A stretch of 64,000 bases of DNA from Tillus elongatus (GCA_964006375.1 OZ023267.1:29200739-29264738); one strand, 5' to 3'; counted from the stretch's first letter, positions 50,480 through 62,756 are shown. Made by a program: numbers and translations. The notes: a model not told the origin generated them from the letters alone.

Positions 50480-52130
50480 TTTGACGGGCACCGCAGCAAA
50501 CCCTTCTGGACTCTTGCTAAATATATTGGAAATAATTTCTGCAAGAGCTGATATCATTTTTAAAACTTAAGTACGAAAGATGCTCTCTTCTCTTAATACC
50601 AGGAAAGCCTCTGGCCTTGACGAGAGCCCAGCAATTGTTCTCAAAAAATGCGCACCAGAATTTGCTCCTGTCCTAACTCGTCTGTTTCAGACATCTTACA
50701 ATAGAGGCATATTCCCTAGTAACTGGAAAAACTGCTCGAGTACAACCCGTCCCCAATAAATAATTCAAAGCGCTTCCTAGCAACTACAGGCCTATTTCTC
50801 TCCTTTCAGTCGTCTCTAAAGTGATGGAAAAGTATATAAACACCAAATTACTAAAATTTCTCTGAAAACACAGTCTAATCCACGACAGGCAGTATGGATT
50901 CCGTCAGCACAGATCAACTGCCGACCTCCTTTTCTTTGACACCCATTCTTGGAACAAGTCTCTAGACATATCCAAAGCATTCGACCAGGTCTGGCACGCA
51001 GCGCTGCTTAATAAACTTCAGGCCTGTGGCCTACCACCAAAACTCTGTACCTGGATAGCAAATTTCTTCTCCAACCGGAGCATTTCTGTGGTCGTGGATG
51101 GACAATCCTCTAACCTGTATCCAATTAATGCAGGAGTCCCTCAATGTTCAGCTTTAGGCCCTACTTTGTTTCTTCTCCACATCAATAACCTCCTCTCTAG
51201 CACATCCAACCCAGTTCACAGTTACGCTGACGACAGCACCCTCCACTCAAATATACAATATTCTAAACGTGTCTCTTCAGCCCAATTAGATGAGGATCGC
51301 AGACTCATGGAGCGTTCTGTCTCTGTGGATCTCCAAAAAATATTGGACTGGGGAAGTAGAAATCGTGTACAATTCATCTCCACCAAATCTCAGTCTTGCT
51401 TTCTATTTCATAAGAGATACACCAGCACTAGACACATCACAATGAACAACCAAGTTATTCAAAGTAATGAGTCCTTTTCACTTGTTGGCATTTCTGTGGA
51501 TCAAAATCTCAATCAACATGTCACATCAATTGCAGAAGCGGCTGCTAAGAAATTAGGCTTCCTCTTCCGGGCTCGCAAATACTTTTCACCAGCTAATCTC
51601 TATACCTTATATACTTCACAAATAAGGCCAAACCTCGAATACTGCTCCCACATCTGGGGTGCAGCTGCCGCTTCTACACTTGCTATCCTGGACTCCATTC
51701 AAAAGAGAGCTATACGTCTCATCGGTGACCAGACCCGCACCCAAAGGCTGCCATCCCTTGCCCACCGACGTGCCGTTGGTGACCTCTCTCTATTTTATAG
51801 ATATCTGCACGGGCACTGCTCACAGGAGCTGTCTTCCATAGTTCCTCCACCTGCTGCCCCCAACAGATCTACCACGGGAACAGAGCCAATGCACCCTTCT
51901 ACTGTCCAGGTCACCAGACATAGAACGTCTTGTTATGCCCGCTCTTTTGTCCCGAGGACTTTCAGGTTGCGAATTTTTTTGCCGGCACAGGTTTTTCCTT
52001 CTCCTCCGAACCTCCAAACCTTCAAGTCCAGAATTAACAAGTTGCCTCCATCCTCCTTGTCTACATCCACGGTACGATAGTATTTAGGTTGTAAGCCCTC
52101 GTGGTGTGTTGTTGAAATATAAAAAACAAT
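50480..52130 (+). pseudogene. LINE (Jockey/CR1-group) copy 3, RT, mostly intact C-terminal half
   Basis: 5'-truncated copy of the family at 81-2530 and 30935-32545. The first ~600 bp is broken by indels. From 51088 to 52080 there is an uninterrupted 330-codon frame: GVPQCSALGPTLFLLHINNL, the catalytic HSYADDSTLHS, WGSRNRVQF, LGFLFRARKYFSPANLYTLY, RPNLEYCSHIWGAAA, AIRLIGD, and the terminal FKSRINKLPPSSL. The 3' end after GTGTGTTGTTGAAATATAAA matches copy 2. The RT palm and thumb are preserved, but without an intact 5' half the copy is dead. Confidence 0.9.
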
Positions 52131-52791
52131 CATGATGGCTTTTTGAACCTGACGACTAATATCGTCGGCGGACTTTTTGAACAATAGGTGATGAGTCTTA
52201 TTGATCATTAAATTACATAACAAGATGTCCCATTAATGGACAAATACAGTATTTGACGAAAAAGTAGGTACACTATACATGACAGTCAGACTGTTATCTT
52301 CGATTTACTTAACTGCCCCATACGGATTACTTTCAGTTATTTGAGTTATATTTACACAAAACTAAATAAACTATCATTCGCCGGGACACTACCATCAAAA
52401 TTTTAGTCAACAAACACACTGAAAATACTGCGGAAACCTATCAACAATCGCTTGTGACTAGCCACCCAGTGTGCTAGTGTTGTTATGGATATTTCTGTCA
52501 TGGGTCTTTTAAGTTTGGATACAGAATTTGCCTTATTTTCAATTAGCTCAATTATATAACTACCTAAGCTTTAGAAGACGCTGCCTAATAACTTAGGCAC
52601 GCCACAAAATTTCTACTTAATACATTGTTACCTGGTTATTGTTAGCGATGTTCAAACGATCTCACATTCTAGATAGCTTAAGTCATATTAGGAAGGTAAA
52701 AAATCAAAAATTCTCACCTATTTTGTCAACGTCAAAAATTACAGTTACATAAGCTAAAAAACTATCTCTAATCTAAATATTTAGATGAAAA
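52131..52791. other. KIFBP 5' flank
   Basis: No coding sequence. Just before the start codon, AATATTTAG|ATGAAAAATGG could be a splice acceptor, so an upstream untranslated exon is possible. An out-of-frame ATG at 52785 opens an 11-codon upstream frame overlapping the proposed start. Confidence 0.4.
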
Positions 52792-53273
52792 ATGGCAACA
52801 AACCAAGTACTTCAAGATGAGCTCAGTGGCTTGTTTGATAAATTGAAAGGTGTTATGTCCAAAAGTCCGCAAGAAGACAAAAAGCAAGAATCTGGAGACT
52901 CAAGTGCAGAAATCGAAGATCCAGTCAAGCATCACGTAGAAGAAATAATAAAGAAGATCGACGATAACATATCCAATTATCCTAAAGATGATGAGCAACA
53001 CATAAAGCTGCTCTTGATGAAAGGCAGTATTTTGTACGAGCAAGCTAAAATGAAATTAGCTAGAGGACTAACAGACGAGTCAAAAGAACTACTGCAGAAA
53101 TCTTTGAATGAAATAGCTGACGTTATTAGGCATAAGCACATGCATTTCTTGTACTTACGATTAGTTAACCATATTTCATATTTGCATTCGAGGACCGGTG
53201 ATTTAGAGAAAGCAAAAGAATTGCTTGAAAGTGTTATCGCAGAAGATGTTATTCCAGATATTACAGTTTACAA
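52792..53273 (+). CDS. KIFBP: KIF-binding protein, exon 1 (residues 1-160)
   Basis: First coding exon of a KBP/KIFBP-family protein, a TPR-like helical-repeat protein that in vertebrates binds kinesin motor domains and blocks microtubule attachment. The acidic, Lys-rich N-terminal ~45 residues are followed by helical pairs: VKHHVEEIIKKIDDN, HIKLLLMKGSILYEQAKMKL, SKELLQKSLNEIADVI and YLHSRTGDLEKAKELLESVI. The exon ends at TACAA|GTAAGTG in phase 2; joining to 58254 makes YNTEELFSKDG, the expected context. Start chosen as the Met with AAAAATGG context. KBP assignment rests mainly on exon order and the motifs in exons 2-3. Confidence 0.72.
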
Positions 53274-53310
53274 GTAAGTGAGATTTTATTATTTTGTTAG
53301 AATATATTAA

Positions 53311-55800
53311 CCCGGCGTCTGACATGTGAAAATCTTTAACATCTTCCGACATGTGGGGTATCACATACCCCACAATTATTATTTTTAATTTCCTTTAACT
53401 GAATTTTTGATATATATTTTTTATGACACTAAATACAAATATCACATTTCTTCATTAGCAACACAAAAACTTCTTTAGAAGAAGAAAATTAAGAAAGAAA
53501 AGCTCACATCATCCTGTTTTAGACAGTAAAAAAACGTTTATAAACAATTTTTATTTACAATGGTTCTATACCATCAAATAAACAGAAACAATAGAATATA
53601 AGTAAATAATACACTGCAGTGTACTATATTTAAAAAAATTATATCAAAATGTGTAAAACCAAAAAAGTTATGCATTTGCAAAGTGACTACAATTTTCGCA
53701 GTACATAAGCGCGTGTTTAAACATAACATTTTTTCGCAAGCCTCACATACATATTTAGTTTTGCGATCACGATTACGAGGACAAAATCATATCTGCGCGG
53801 TTTGTTAGGTCTTTGTTTCTTTGAAGGAGGTTCTTCGGGTTATTCTCTGATTTTGAGCAAAGCCGTGCTTATTTCGCGAGGTATTCTAAAGTTGGTCATC
53901 CTTGCTTTTTGATAATCATTTATCAATTCAAACCCCAACATTGTGAGAAAATCTTTTCTTTTCAGAATTAATCCATTATTATTTTCACGATGAATTATCT
54001 GGGAATTGATACCGGCAGTGTTCATTATAGAAAAAAATAGTGTTAGAGGCCATCGTCGACTATTGCGAGATACATTATAGTTTGCAGACAATTCATCTAC
54101 TGTATCTACCCCTCCTTTCGTTAGATTGTAGAATGAAATTATTTCAGGTAGCTTATCTTCGGATTCATCTACAGAATCGTCATGATGAAGGGTTGACATC
54201 AGCAGAACCACCTTGCCCTTTCTTGGAACGTACGATACTATTGTAAAATTTTCTTGAAAACCAAAAACACTTGACTTTATTGGTCGATTTCGAACATTCA
54301 AAAATGTCGGAGGGATTTTCCTTTTATTTTTTCGGATTGTACCGACTCCAGTCAGATAATGATTTGTACGGATCTTTTCTAACAGATCGTAACTTGTGTA
54401 CCAATTGTCACACGTAATGTTTCTGTGACTACCATCATATGGACTGACGAGCCGTTCCACTATTGCAGTTGGAGTATTACTAAGAGCAAAGGTCCCATCA
54501 GGTTGCTTACCCACATAGACCTCCATGTTTACTAAATAATGCCTTCGGGCATCTACCAAAGCTTGAACCTTAATGCCGTACTTAGCCGGTTTATTCGGTA
54601 TGTACTGGCGAAATGGACATCTGCCTCTAAAAGCTTCCAATTTCTCATCAATGGTTAAATATCTACCAGGCAAATAGGCATTTTTGCAATTATCAGTAAA
54701 TTTTTCTGTTATGGCTCTAATAGGTGCCAGCTTATCTATTTCGCGTGTTTGCGAGCGATTTTCTTGATTATCAAATCGCAAACATGTAAGCAAAAATTCA
54801 AACTGTCTTTGGGCCATAGTTACTCGAAATATTTCAAAACCGGTTCCGTCAGTTTTCCATAAATCCTTCAGTAAACGGTGGTTGTTTCGAAAAGTTCCTG
54901 CTAAATATAGCAATCCGAATAAAGTTTTTAGTTCTATATTATTTGTAGGTTGATAATAAGAAAATTTCCCCCATTCACGTGTTTTTTCCTCAATTCGTTG
55001 ATTTGTCCACCGCGTAATATCGTCTATCATTTCTTCATCGATGAAAATAAGAAAACATTCAAGAGGACTTTTTTATCTCTAGCGGATCTTTTGACACAAG
55101 GCAATTGAGTTATCAGGTTCTCGCCTCGGGGTCTCACATTCCTGTTATAATATGTTTTTCTCCATTTAGTTCCATTTTTTCCAAAATAGTATTTTTCCCG
55201 ATCTTGCACTATTTCAGATTCATTTTCGGTTACATCATTTTCGTGTGCGTTAGTGGTAACACCGGCAGCTTCCATAAGGTTACCTTGTCCATCTTCATTA
55301 TTTGCTTCCTGCTCAACATCTGGATAGTGACTGTTTATGCTTACATTGTCTATCTCACTCTCATCGTCTGATTCAATTACTTCTTCATCTTCGCTCTGCA
55401 CCTCCTTCCACAGATCCTGGAGGCGACGCATTTCCTTTTCGTAGTCTCCCATAGTTAACCTAATGATTTCAAGGGGTGGTGAATAATATCGACATTTAAT
55501 AAGGAAACATACCTCAAAATTTGAAGCAAAGGCGCGTAAACTGCGATAGAAATTTATTTGAGAAATGTTCGAATTTTGTAACACAATCCGGCACGTGGGG
55601 TTTGACAAACCCTAGGTAAACTAAACCGTTCATTAATACAAACTCTAGCAAACTGTTGTCAAAATGGCTCCGCGCGCTAAGAGACTCGACAATTTCCGAA
55701 AGCTATCGAGAGGGATATGCATGTGAGCGCGGTATTTTTGAAATCGTCGGACATTTTAGTTCTCTCTGGGTTTGTCACACCCCACATGTCGGACGCCGGA
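53311..55800 (-). mobile_element. Complete piggyBac element with TTAA duplications
   Basis: 2490 bp. TTAA at 53307-53310 and 55801-55804. Terminal repeats read inward CCCGGCGTCTGACATGTG (left) and TCCGGCGTCCGACATGTG (right), followed by a second match GGGGTATCACATACCCCAC / GGGGTGTGACAAACCC. The transposase lies on the minus strand. It sits antisense in KIFBP intron 1. Confidence 0.93.
53840..55608 (-). pseudogene. piggyBac transposase, one or few frameshifts from intact
   Basis: DDE_Tnp_1_7 transposase. The N-terminal acidic frame (55608-55027, including DLWKEVQSEDEEVIESDDES) and the catalytic frame (55030-53840, 396 residues) are in different frames; the switch lies in an A run near 55065, apparently one base short. 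Catalytic aspartates are visible in LTIDEKLEAFRGRCPFRQY, NITCDNWYTSYDLL and KGGVDTVDELSANY. After a stop at 53840, a Cys-rich finger (CPRNRDRKTKYVCEACEKM) follows in another frame at about 53790-53700. Because ends and catalytic core are preserved, it is a recent copy and could be mobilised in trans. Confidence 0.9.
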
Positions 55801-55804
55801 TTAA

Positions 55805-56529
55805 AGGCGGTTTAAAATACTGGTAGTTTAAAACTTAGAACTGCAATATATAAGAACCAGAACGTCATGTTCTGGATTATTAAATACAAATACTCTTATT
55901 AGAGAAATTGATAAAACACTTTAAAACCAATGGCGTAGATAGGTATCTAACAAAGGTGTGCTTTCATATCCTGATAAACAAAATCATATTCTTTCGAGTT
56001 TTTGAACTAATTTTTGGAATCAACTCTTTAGACAATATTTCTTCCGAATGGGTAATGCCCAATTTCCGACAAGTAAGTAAATTCCGCTTCTTAAATGTTG
56101 AAATGATCCAGTTCATTGATTGCTTCTCATCCTCGGTTAATATTCCCAATCGAACAGTTTCACTACTGCCACAAAAATCCTGGGACAGGGTCGTTTTAAC
56201 AGCAACCAGAAACTACCAAAACGGCGTACACCACAAGAAAGGGTATGTAACGTAGAGTAATAATCTGAAAAAAAATTACGGGAATCCCTAAATAACAAAT
56301 TAATTGAGAAAGTAAATTCTCAAAAACGGTAGGCGATAAGCAAAAAGTTTTGATAGATAGATTGTAGAGAATTTTATGCTCTACAAATTTCTTAATAATT
56401 TCAAAAACGATTTGACACATAGGAAACAATATATTTATGAAAAACAGATTTTCTCGACCTTTGACCTTGAATATCTCAAGACGGACACTAGATTATATGA
56501 GACGTTTGAGAGGGTGTTGAGAATATCAC
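55805..56529. other. KIFBP intron 1, unrecognised ORF remnants
   Basis: The minus strand at 56149-55964 reads LTEDEKQSMNWIISTFKKRN and at ~56340-56290 LSPTVFENLLSQL. They look protein-like, but I cannot assign a family; they are probably transposon debris. Confidence 0.3.
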
Positions 56530-56770
56530 AGGGAAGCTCTGTACAAATGTTCAACTTATTATCTTTCATTCCGAGGTTCGGCCTTTTTTTCACCTTATTT
56601 TACTGGACTATTTATGTTCAAAAGAAATAGAGTCGGAGCCAAAACTGAACCCCGTGGATATCCCGTAATAAGCTTTTATTTATCTGTTGAAAGACCGTCA
56701 AAAACCATGTGCAAAGAGCGGTCTTTCAGATTAGTAATTATCCATAAGCAGCATTTAAAAAGCCATCCAT
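56530..56770 (-). pseudogene. LINE reverse-transcriptase scrap
   Basis: The minus strand reads YGWLFKCCLWIIT, DRSFAHGF and GFSFGSDS/GSVLAPTLFLLN in adjacent frames, resembling the VPQGSVLxPTLF block of Jockey-type RTs. Short and broken. Confidence 0.45.
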
Positions 56771-56879
56771 ACGATGGAGGTTTATAGGGTATTGCTACAT
56801 GTTATACCCGAATAATAGTTTAGAATTGTGTAACGAGGCCTTGATTCACGGAGTGAATTATTTAGTGGAACAGATCAAC

Positions 56880-57720
56880 GGATTCACGGGAACGGTCCCG
56901 GGCGCCAGATTTTGAAAGGGTTTACACACTGCGAGGATGCCTGCGTCACAAGACTCTGGCCACGGTTGTGGTCAGAGTGCCTGGATAGCTCTGTGGAGAG
57001 GGTCCGGTAGCCTATGATATAACAGGCCGTTTAGATACCTCCGAGGTTACGGGCTTTAATCGCTCCCCTGGTATTTCCCTGACCTTCCGAAAGTTTGTAT
57101 GGGTGTAGCAGATTTATTTGCGGTTATAATATAGACTGAATATACTTTCCACGCTATTTATTACCTCATGATACAATTCACTGATATTTTTACAATCTAG
57201 ATGGTACTTATCACGTTAATTTATCCTAAAACAAATTATATCACTGATGACGAGCCAACAAAATTAATTATTCCCCACGGAGAAGAAATACGGAAGACAC
57301 GCGGGCGGAAACTCCGAGTACTGTGGTTTACGACTCGTAGATGCAGCCGTTAAGTGCGTCGATTGAAGAAACGCTCCTCAAATAACTAAATGGCGTCTAT
57401 CCGTCGTAGTCGGTACCGCGAGGTCAAGCGCCTCGACGTCAGGGCGTCGATAGGCAACGGGAAGGGTGATAGGGGAACACCCTGTGGAAGGATATTGTCA
57501 CATACTAACTCAACCTAAGCCTGCTTGTGTACTTACAGAGTCGAATCAGAACGGTCGTACGTAATACACTCGAAAGATCTGTGTTAGCTACAGCATCACC
57601 CTCCGAATGTTTTACGAAACGCCAACAATAATAGGATATGGTAACGGAAGGAAATTGTGCTAGATCCCACGATCTCGACATCACCGGAGAGACACACGGA
57701 ACTGAGAAAATATCCAAAAA
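56880..57720 (-). mobile_element. Possible LTR-retrotransposon end (LTR plus primer-binding site)
   Basis: GC-richer than the intron around it. On the minus strand TGGCGCCCGGGACCGTTCC (56907-56889) resembles a tRNA primer-binding site, which would make the following higher coordinates an LTR. No second LTR, gag or pol is visible; the start of the LTR cannot be placed. Confidence 0.3.
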
Positions 57721-58253
57721 TTCGCTATATGTAAATAAAATAAGAAAAACTTAAAAGGTTCTTACCTAGACTATATTCGGAAGAATTATTAGAGTACAAA
57801 TTATTCTATACAACAACGGGACGGACGGTAGTGTATCCTAATACTTTGTTATAATTTTAAACAAGCAGACTTTTAATTCACGGATGCGAAACTCAAGCTA
57901 TAAATTTAACAACGCTACGGCAAACGGTGAACTCTATCTGCCTCCGGTCGTTATTGTCTCCCTAGTCACCGTCTGAAAAATCCTAATCGGTGGTAGATAC
58001 CTTATCCTTATCTTCTGCAGATATGTTTTTACTCTGCCGCGATAATTCTAAATGGGTACTTGTTAATAAATATTAATGGTAAGATAATTATTTTGACTGC
58101 GTAGAATTTTTACCCGTGTGATTTATATTATGTTTATTTTCGAACAGTCGCTTTTAATATCTACAGCTGTTCTGAAAATATCTACTTCGTTACAATTGTT
58201 ATGCAATATGTAATTACTATTTGTCCTCTCATTTTAATTATTGTAATTTTTAG
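57721..58253. other. KIFBP intron 1, 3' part
   Basis: Non-coding. Ends with the pyrimidine-rich TTATTGTAATTTTTAG acceptor of exon 2. Confidence 0.5.
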
Positions 58254-58520
58254 CACAGAAGAATTGTTTTCCAAGGATGGTGCCAAAATGGATAACTCTG
58301 ATGACGTGGCCAACAAACTGAACAAACTGATGGTGAATAATATGCAGATGTTAGCATGGGTTTATGGGAAATTGGGTTTCCATGATCTGCATACACAGAT
58401 GCAGCATAAGGCTTTGCAGAAGCAGCTGGACACTGCCGACGGGGATCCCTTGAACTGGGTGTGTCGCTGTTGCAGGCTTGCGACGTTATTCTTGACTCAG
58501 TGTCAGTGGGTACATGTAAG
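58254..58520 (+). CDS. KIFBP: KIF-binding protein, exon 2
   Basis: Encodes NTEELFSKDGAKMDNSDDVA, then NKLMVNNMQMLAWVYGKLGF, HDLHTQMQHKALQKQLDTAD and GDPLNWV. This is the KBP layout in which a helix pair ending in Y/L-A-x-V-Y is followed by a second pair with LQKQL or LKRQL and then the PxEW/PLxW motif. The last ~20 residues (VCRCCRLATLFLTQCQW) are unusually Cys-rich and diverged from the expected NAATLSQF helix, though no frameshift is evident. Donor TAAG|GTAGGA in phase 2 joins to exon 3 as VR-YHLAAAG, matching the ARHxLAAA helix of KBP. Acceptor TTTTTAG. Confidence 0.75.
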
Positions 58521-58569
58521 GTAGGAAGTCAATGTACAAACTGTTCCGCTTATAATCTATCCTATTAAC

Positions 58570-58985
58570 TATACCATATATTGTACTACTCATTAATAGA
58601 AAGTCATTTGTGTTATGGTATATTGGCTTGGGGCGGTGCACCTAAGTGTCACATAGAACCTCTGCAAATACTTCAGAACTTTGTAAGAAAATTGATTTAT
58701 AATCAGGAGTATAGGTATTCTACCAACCTTCTGTATGCCGAAACCGGTCATTTGTACATAAGACAGTTATTTTGCTTTGGTCTGCCTGTGCATCAGTATC
58801 TTCATCCGCATGAGATACAAAAGCTAGACCATAAGTATGAAACTCGGCACATTATCCACGCTTCTAAGACAGAGAGAGAGTAAAGAAAACAGTGACGCGG
58901 CGTTCTTATACTTACCTACGCACAAGAGCTTACAATTTCATTCCAACTGTGATCAGAAAGAAAGGCTAGATGCATTTACACAACA
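58570..58985 (+). pseudogene. LINE RT thumb fragment, separate family
   Basis: MYYSLIESHLCYGILAWGGA, KCHIEPLQILQNFVRKLIY, YSTNLLYAETGHLYIRQLF and, after a shift, LDAFTQQLE. This is the C-terminal RT region of a Jockey/CR1-type LINE unlike the three larger copies. It begins 50 bp after the exon 2 donor. Confidence 0.75.
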
Positions 58986-59304
58986 ATTAGAACCGTAGAC
59001 CGGTTTCGCTCTAATTAGAGCTCGTCAGTACGGCATACTAATTGCTGCGAAAATACACCTATAAAGTAATACGGCTATGGTAGCCAGCGTTACAACACTA
59101 AGTGAGTGGTGAACGTGTCGCCACCTAGTTGCGGAACCAAGTAGTATGTTGTCACGCCAGCTCCAAATAACACAAAGTGTTAAAAAAATAGAGACTGCAT
59201 ACAACCAACTAACAATTTTAATAAATTGTCAGCCCTGCCCATTTCTACCCTAATTAGAGCGAAACCGTTTTACGGTTCTAATTGTTGTGAGAATGCATCT
59301 AGCC
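58965..59304. repeat. Inverted ~55-bp pair
   Basis: GCTAGATGCATTTACACAAC...CGCTCTAATTAGAG (58965-59020) and its reverse complement (59247-59304, CTAATTAGAGCGAAACCG...TGCATCTAGC) are ~90% alike, with 226 bp between. The first overlaps the end of the LINE thumb fragment; the second abuts the antisense LINE. Confidence 0.75.
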
Positions 59305-62300
59305 AGACAGTTTTATATCTGTCCCGCCCCTCCAGGAAGTCCCTAGCCTGCCTACAGCCACCAACCGACCCTCAGTGCCTCTTCATGGCCTCCTCAGTCC
59401 ACCTGTCTAAGGCGACAGACACCGTCTTCCTACTAATGCCTATCGCAGGCTCCGTGTCACAGAACGGCCGCCGGGAAACAAGCCTTGCGTGATCGTTCGC
59501 CACCCCGCTACACCAGTGTCCCGGCACGCACACCAGTTGCACCTCCTTTGTCCTGGCTAGTCCTTTAAGGGGGTCAGCGCACTCTTGATCTAGTGTTGAC
59601 CTAATTCTGGCCGCGTAGACTGCCCAGAGGACCGCCTGACTCTCTGAGCAAATGTATACACATTTCTCGTGGCTCATCCTGTCTATTGGCTACAGACAGG
59701 ATTACGTACACCTCCGTTTCGAATGCAGTTGTGTATGCGCCCAGAGCATAACTCTCGCGCACCCCCAGACTCTCGATGTATATTCCTGCCCCGGAGGATT
59801 GTTGATCCTTCAGCCGCGATCCGTCGATAAAACAGAGCAGGCTTGCGGGCTGGAATGCAAAATCATTTTCCCTCCACTGATCCCTACTGGGGATTCTGAG
59901 GGTATATGGCCTAGTCAACCTAATATCGTCCTCTGCATTCCGTACCTCGATGGCGGAAATCGGAATTTTTTTTCCACCTCCTTGGCAACTCTTGCATGCC
60001 CTATTACTGCTCCCTCTCCGCACCGGTTTCCAGAGTCTCGCATTCAAAGATTCGACGCCATAGCCTCCCTTCTGATACAGATGGGAAGCGGTGGCAGCAT
60101 CAGCGAGACCTCCAGCGCGGCTGAGGGTGTCGTCCTCATAGCGCCTGTGATACTCAGGATTGCCAGCCCTTGGAGTTTGGCCAGCTTCCTGGTAGTAGTT
60201 TGGTTCACACCACACCACCAGACCAACGCCACATAGAGGATTCTCGCCCTGACGATCACAGTGTAAATCCAATGAAGGATCCGAGGGTTAAGTCCCCAGG
60301 TCCTCCCTATCACTCAACGCAGCTGCCAGAGGGTCGCTACTCCCTTCCTCAGTGCTGGTTCTATTTGCGACCCCCATGTTAATTTGGAGTCCAGGACCAC
60401 CCCCAGATATTTGACCCCCCGCAATAAAACTAAATGTTTCCCAAACATCACTGGCCCCTGAACCCCTCCATATTCCCCTTCTTGGTGAATAGGAGGAGAG
60501 TCCCAGCTCACCACACCACCTTTCAATTATGCTACAGGCCGCTTGCATGCACTCACAGACGACGCCGAGGAATTTGCCGGTGACTAAGACCAGCCCATCA
60601 TCAGCGTACGCCTCAGCGTAGAAACCATTCTCGGAGAGCCGCCCGAGGCCGTCCACGACCAGACACCATCGATGAGGCGAAAGGCTGCTGCCCTGAGGAC
60701 AGCCGCCCATCATCCCAACGTCCATTTCCCTGGCCCATCAAGGTCAGCGAGACTCTCCTGTCGTCCAGCATGCTCACCATCCAGCTTATTAGGGACCTCG
60801 ACGATCACCTGTCCTGTAGGGCGGTACAGACCGTATCCGTCCTTGCCCTATCAAAAGCCCCCTCCACATCGAAGAACACAGCTAATGTGCTCTCCCCGTA
60901 GTGTAGGACCCTTTCCACATTTCGCGTCACAGCGTGGAGCGCCGTCTCCGTCGATTTCCCCCTCTGGTACGCGTGCTGAGTTATATGGAAGAGGTGATCC
61001 CTGAGGATCCCTCCCAACATAAATTATCTACTATCTTTTCCAATGCTTTAAGCTGGATTGATGTAAGGCTGATTAGCCTGTACGCCTTGGCCAGCGTGTA
61101 GTCCTCCCTTCCCGGTTTGGGAATGAAGACCCCCCCTAACCCGGCGCCAGGCCTTTGTGACATAACCCCACGCTAGGCTGGCCCGGAAAACCTCCCTTAT
61201 GTTGGGGAGCAGTATATCCAGGCTTCTCTGAAGCAGGGCCGGAAAGATCCCATCACAGCCTGCGGACTTGAATGGAGCAAACTCTTTCACCGCCCAGGTT
61301 ATAGAGCCATCTGTGACCACCCGTCCGCCAGCTGCCGATCCGCATTCGGGACCGTCCACCGGCCCAGGTTGGCAGCCCCCGTGACAGCTCCACCGCCCGC
61401 AAGGTGAACTTCTGCGAGATTGTCGCAAGGTTTACTCGCCGGTGTTGGTTCAGTTCCCGTCCGGTTTCCTTAAGGATCCTGTAGTACTACCTGACTCCTG
61501 TTTGAGTACCCTTACCAGCCAGGCTGCGTTCGGCAGGGAGTTAACTTCCCCGCAGTACGCGCGCCAACCAGCTCGTTTACTCCGTCGTAATTCCTTCTTT
61601 AAATCCCTTTTGGCAGTTCTAAACTCGTCCCAGGCCGCCTCACCCGATTCTCGGACGGATCGGTTTAAGGCCCTGCGAGTCCACCCGCCTAGTGCGGCGA
61701 GATCCCTGTTCCACCATCGAACTTTGATGGACGGCTCTCCCCTGAGTGGTGACGCGGCTTCGTAGGCTGCCATTATTTAACCTTCTAGGGCCTCGGCCTC
61801 GCTATCTAATGCCTCTATATAGAATCCTCTCCCCTCTGGGCTCCTTGGCGACCCACCGATACCTATTACGTAGGCATCCCAGTCGGTCTTCCTTGGATTT
61901 CTCCTAGGGGGAGGACCTTCACGGTCCACATCCAATTCTAAACTAATCATACGATGATCAGACAGTGATATGTGTTCCATCACCCTCCAGCTAGATATAT
62001 TCTCTGTTATTTCTCTGCTCGCCAATGTGATGTCAATCACCTCCTGCCGGATACGATTGACAAACTTCGGAGCTGTACCTCTGTTTAATATCTCCAGGTT
62101 CGTTGTAGCCAAATACTCTAGTAGAGCCTCACCGCGTGGGTTGGTATTTGTGCTGCCCCACAATCTGTGGTGAGAATTGGCGTCACAGCCTATAATAAGT
62201 TGTAGCCCATGTTCCCTCGCGAAATAGACGATACGCACCAAATCCTCCAAATCCAAAGTTTTAAAATGTTAAGTCCAGGTACTGCCGGACATTGATAAGG

Positions 62301-62456
62301 TAATGATCTGGTGCTCCATCTTGCCGGAACTATATTACATTCGCTGTAAATTGTGTGTTTACTCAATCCGGATATAAATCTGCCAAAGTTGTCACGACGT
62401 CTTAACTCGCTTCCTACTTTTATTATGTTATTCTCAGGTTTAGAGCATAACGACAC
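59305..62456 (-). pseudogene. RNase H-bearing LINE (R1/I/LOA group), antisense in KIFBP intron 2
   Basis: The minus strand in order: endonuclease (LIIGCDANSHHRLWGS, LEILNRGTAPKFVN, SLSDHRMISLEL; 62256-61777), a linker with ALGGWTRRALN, then RT with AGCDGIFPALLQ, AYQRGKSTETALH, FFDVEGAFDRA, MGGCPQGSSLSPHRW and catalytic AEAYADDGLVLV (61430-60300), and RNase H with LLCFIDGSRLKDQQSSGAGI, ESQAVLWAVYA and VQLVCVPGHWCSGVANDHA (60270-59400). At least six frame changes, so dead. Clearly more GC-rich than the host intron. Nearly full 3' two-thirds; no ORF1 recognised. Confidence 0.88.
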
Positions 62457-62561
62457 ATAATTTATAGATTATTTTGCATTAAAATATGCGTGAAGTAATT
62501 TTAAAAATTATTAAAATTTGCAACAGCCTTTAATTTTAGTTTTAAAGTAAAGGCAAAACTG

Positions 62562-62756
62562 ATGCCCAGTTTCACCAAGCTCGATTAAATATTTAACGGT
62601 CGGTCAGTTATTCAAGGCTTCAGAAGACAAATCACAGGCTATGTTTCGGATTTTTACCATGACAACCAAATATTTTGAGGCTGTGATTGGTCGTCTAAAG
62701 CCATGATTAACTGACCGACCGTTAAATATTTGATCGAGCTTTGTATAACTGGGCAT
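62562..62756. mobile_element. MITE, ~195 bp, long terminal inverted repeats
   Basis: ATGCCCAGTTTCACCAAGCTC on the left and GAGCTTTGTATAACTGGGCAT on the right are inverted relatives. Pairing continues through TTAAATATTTAACGGTCGGT / ACCGACCGTTAAATATTTGA. No clear target duplication; no coding content. Confidence 0.8.

Noticed and set aside
59652..60236. 194-codon plus-strand frame opposite the RNase H LINE
   Set aside because: It overlaps minus-strand RT/RNase H motifs and has no domain; it is open because of the opposite coding strand.
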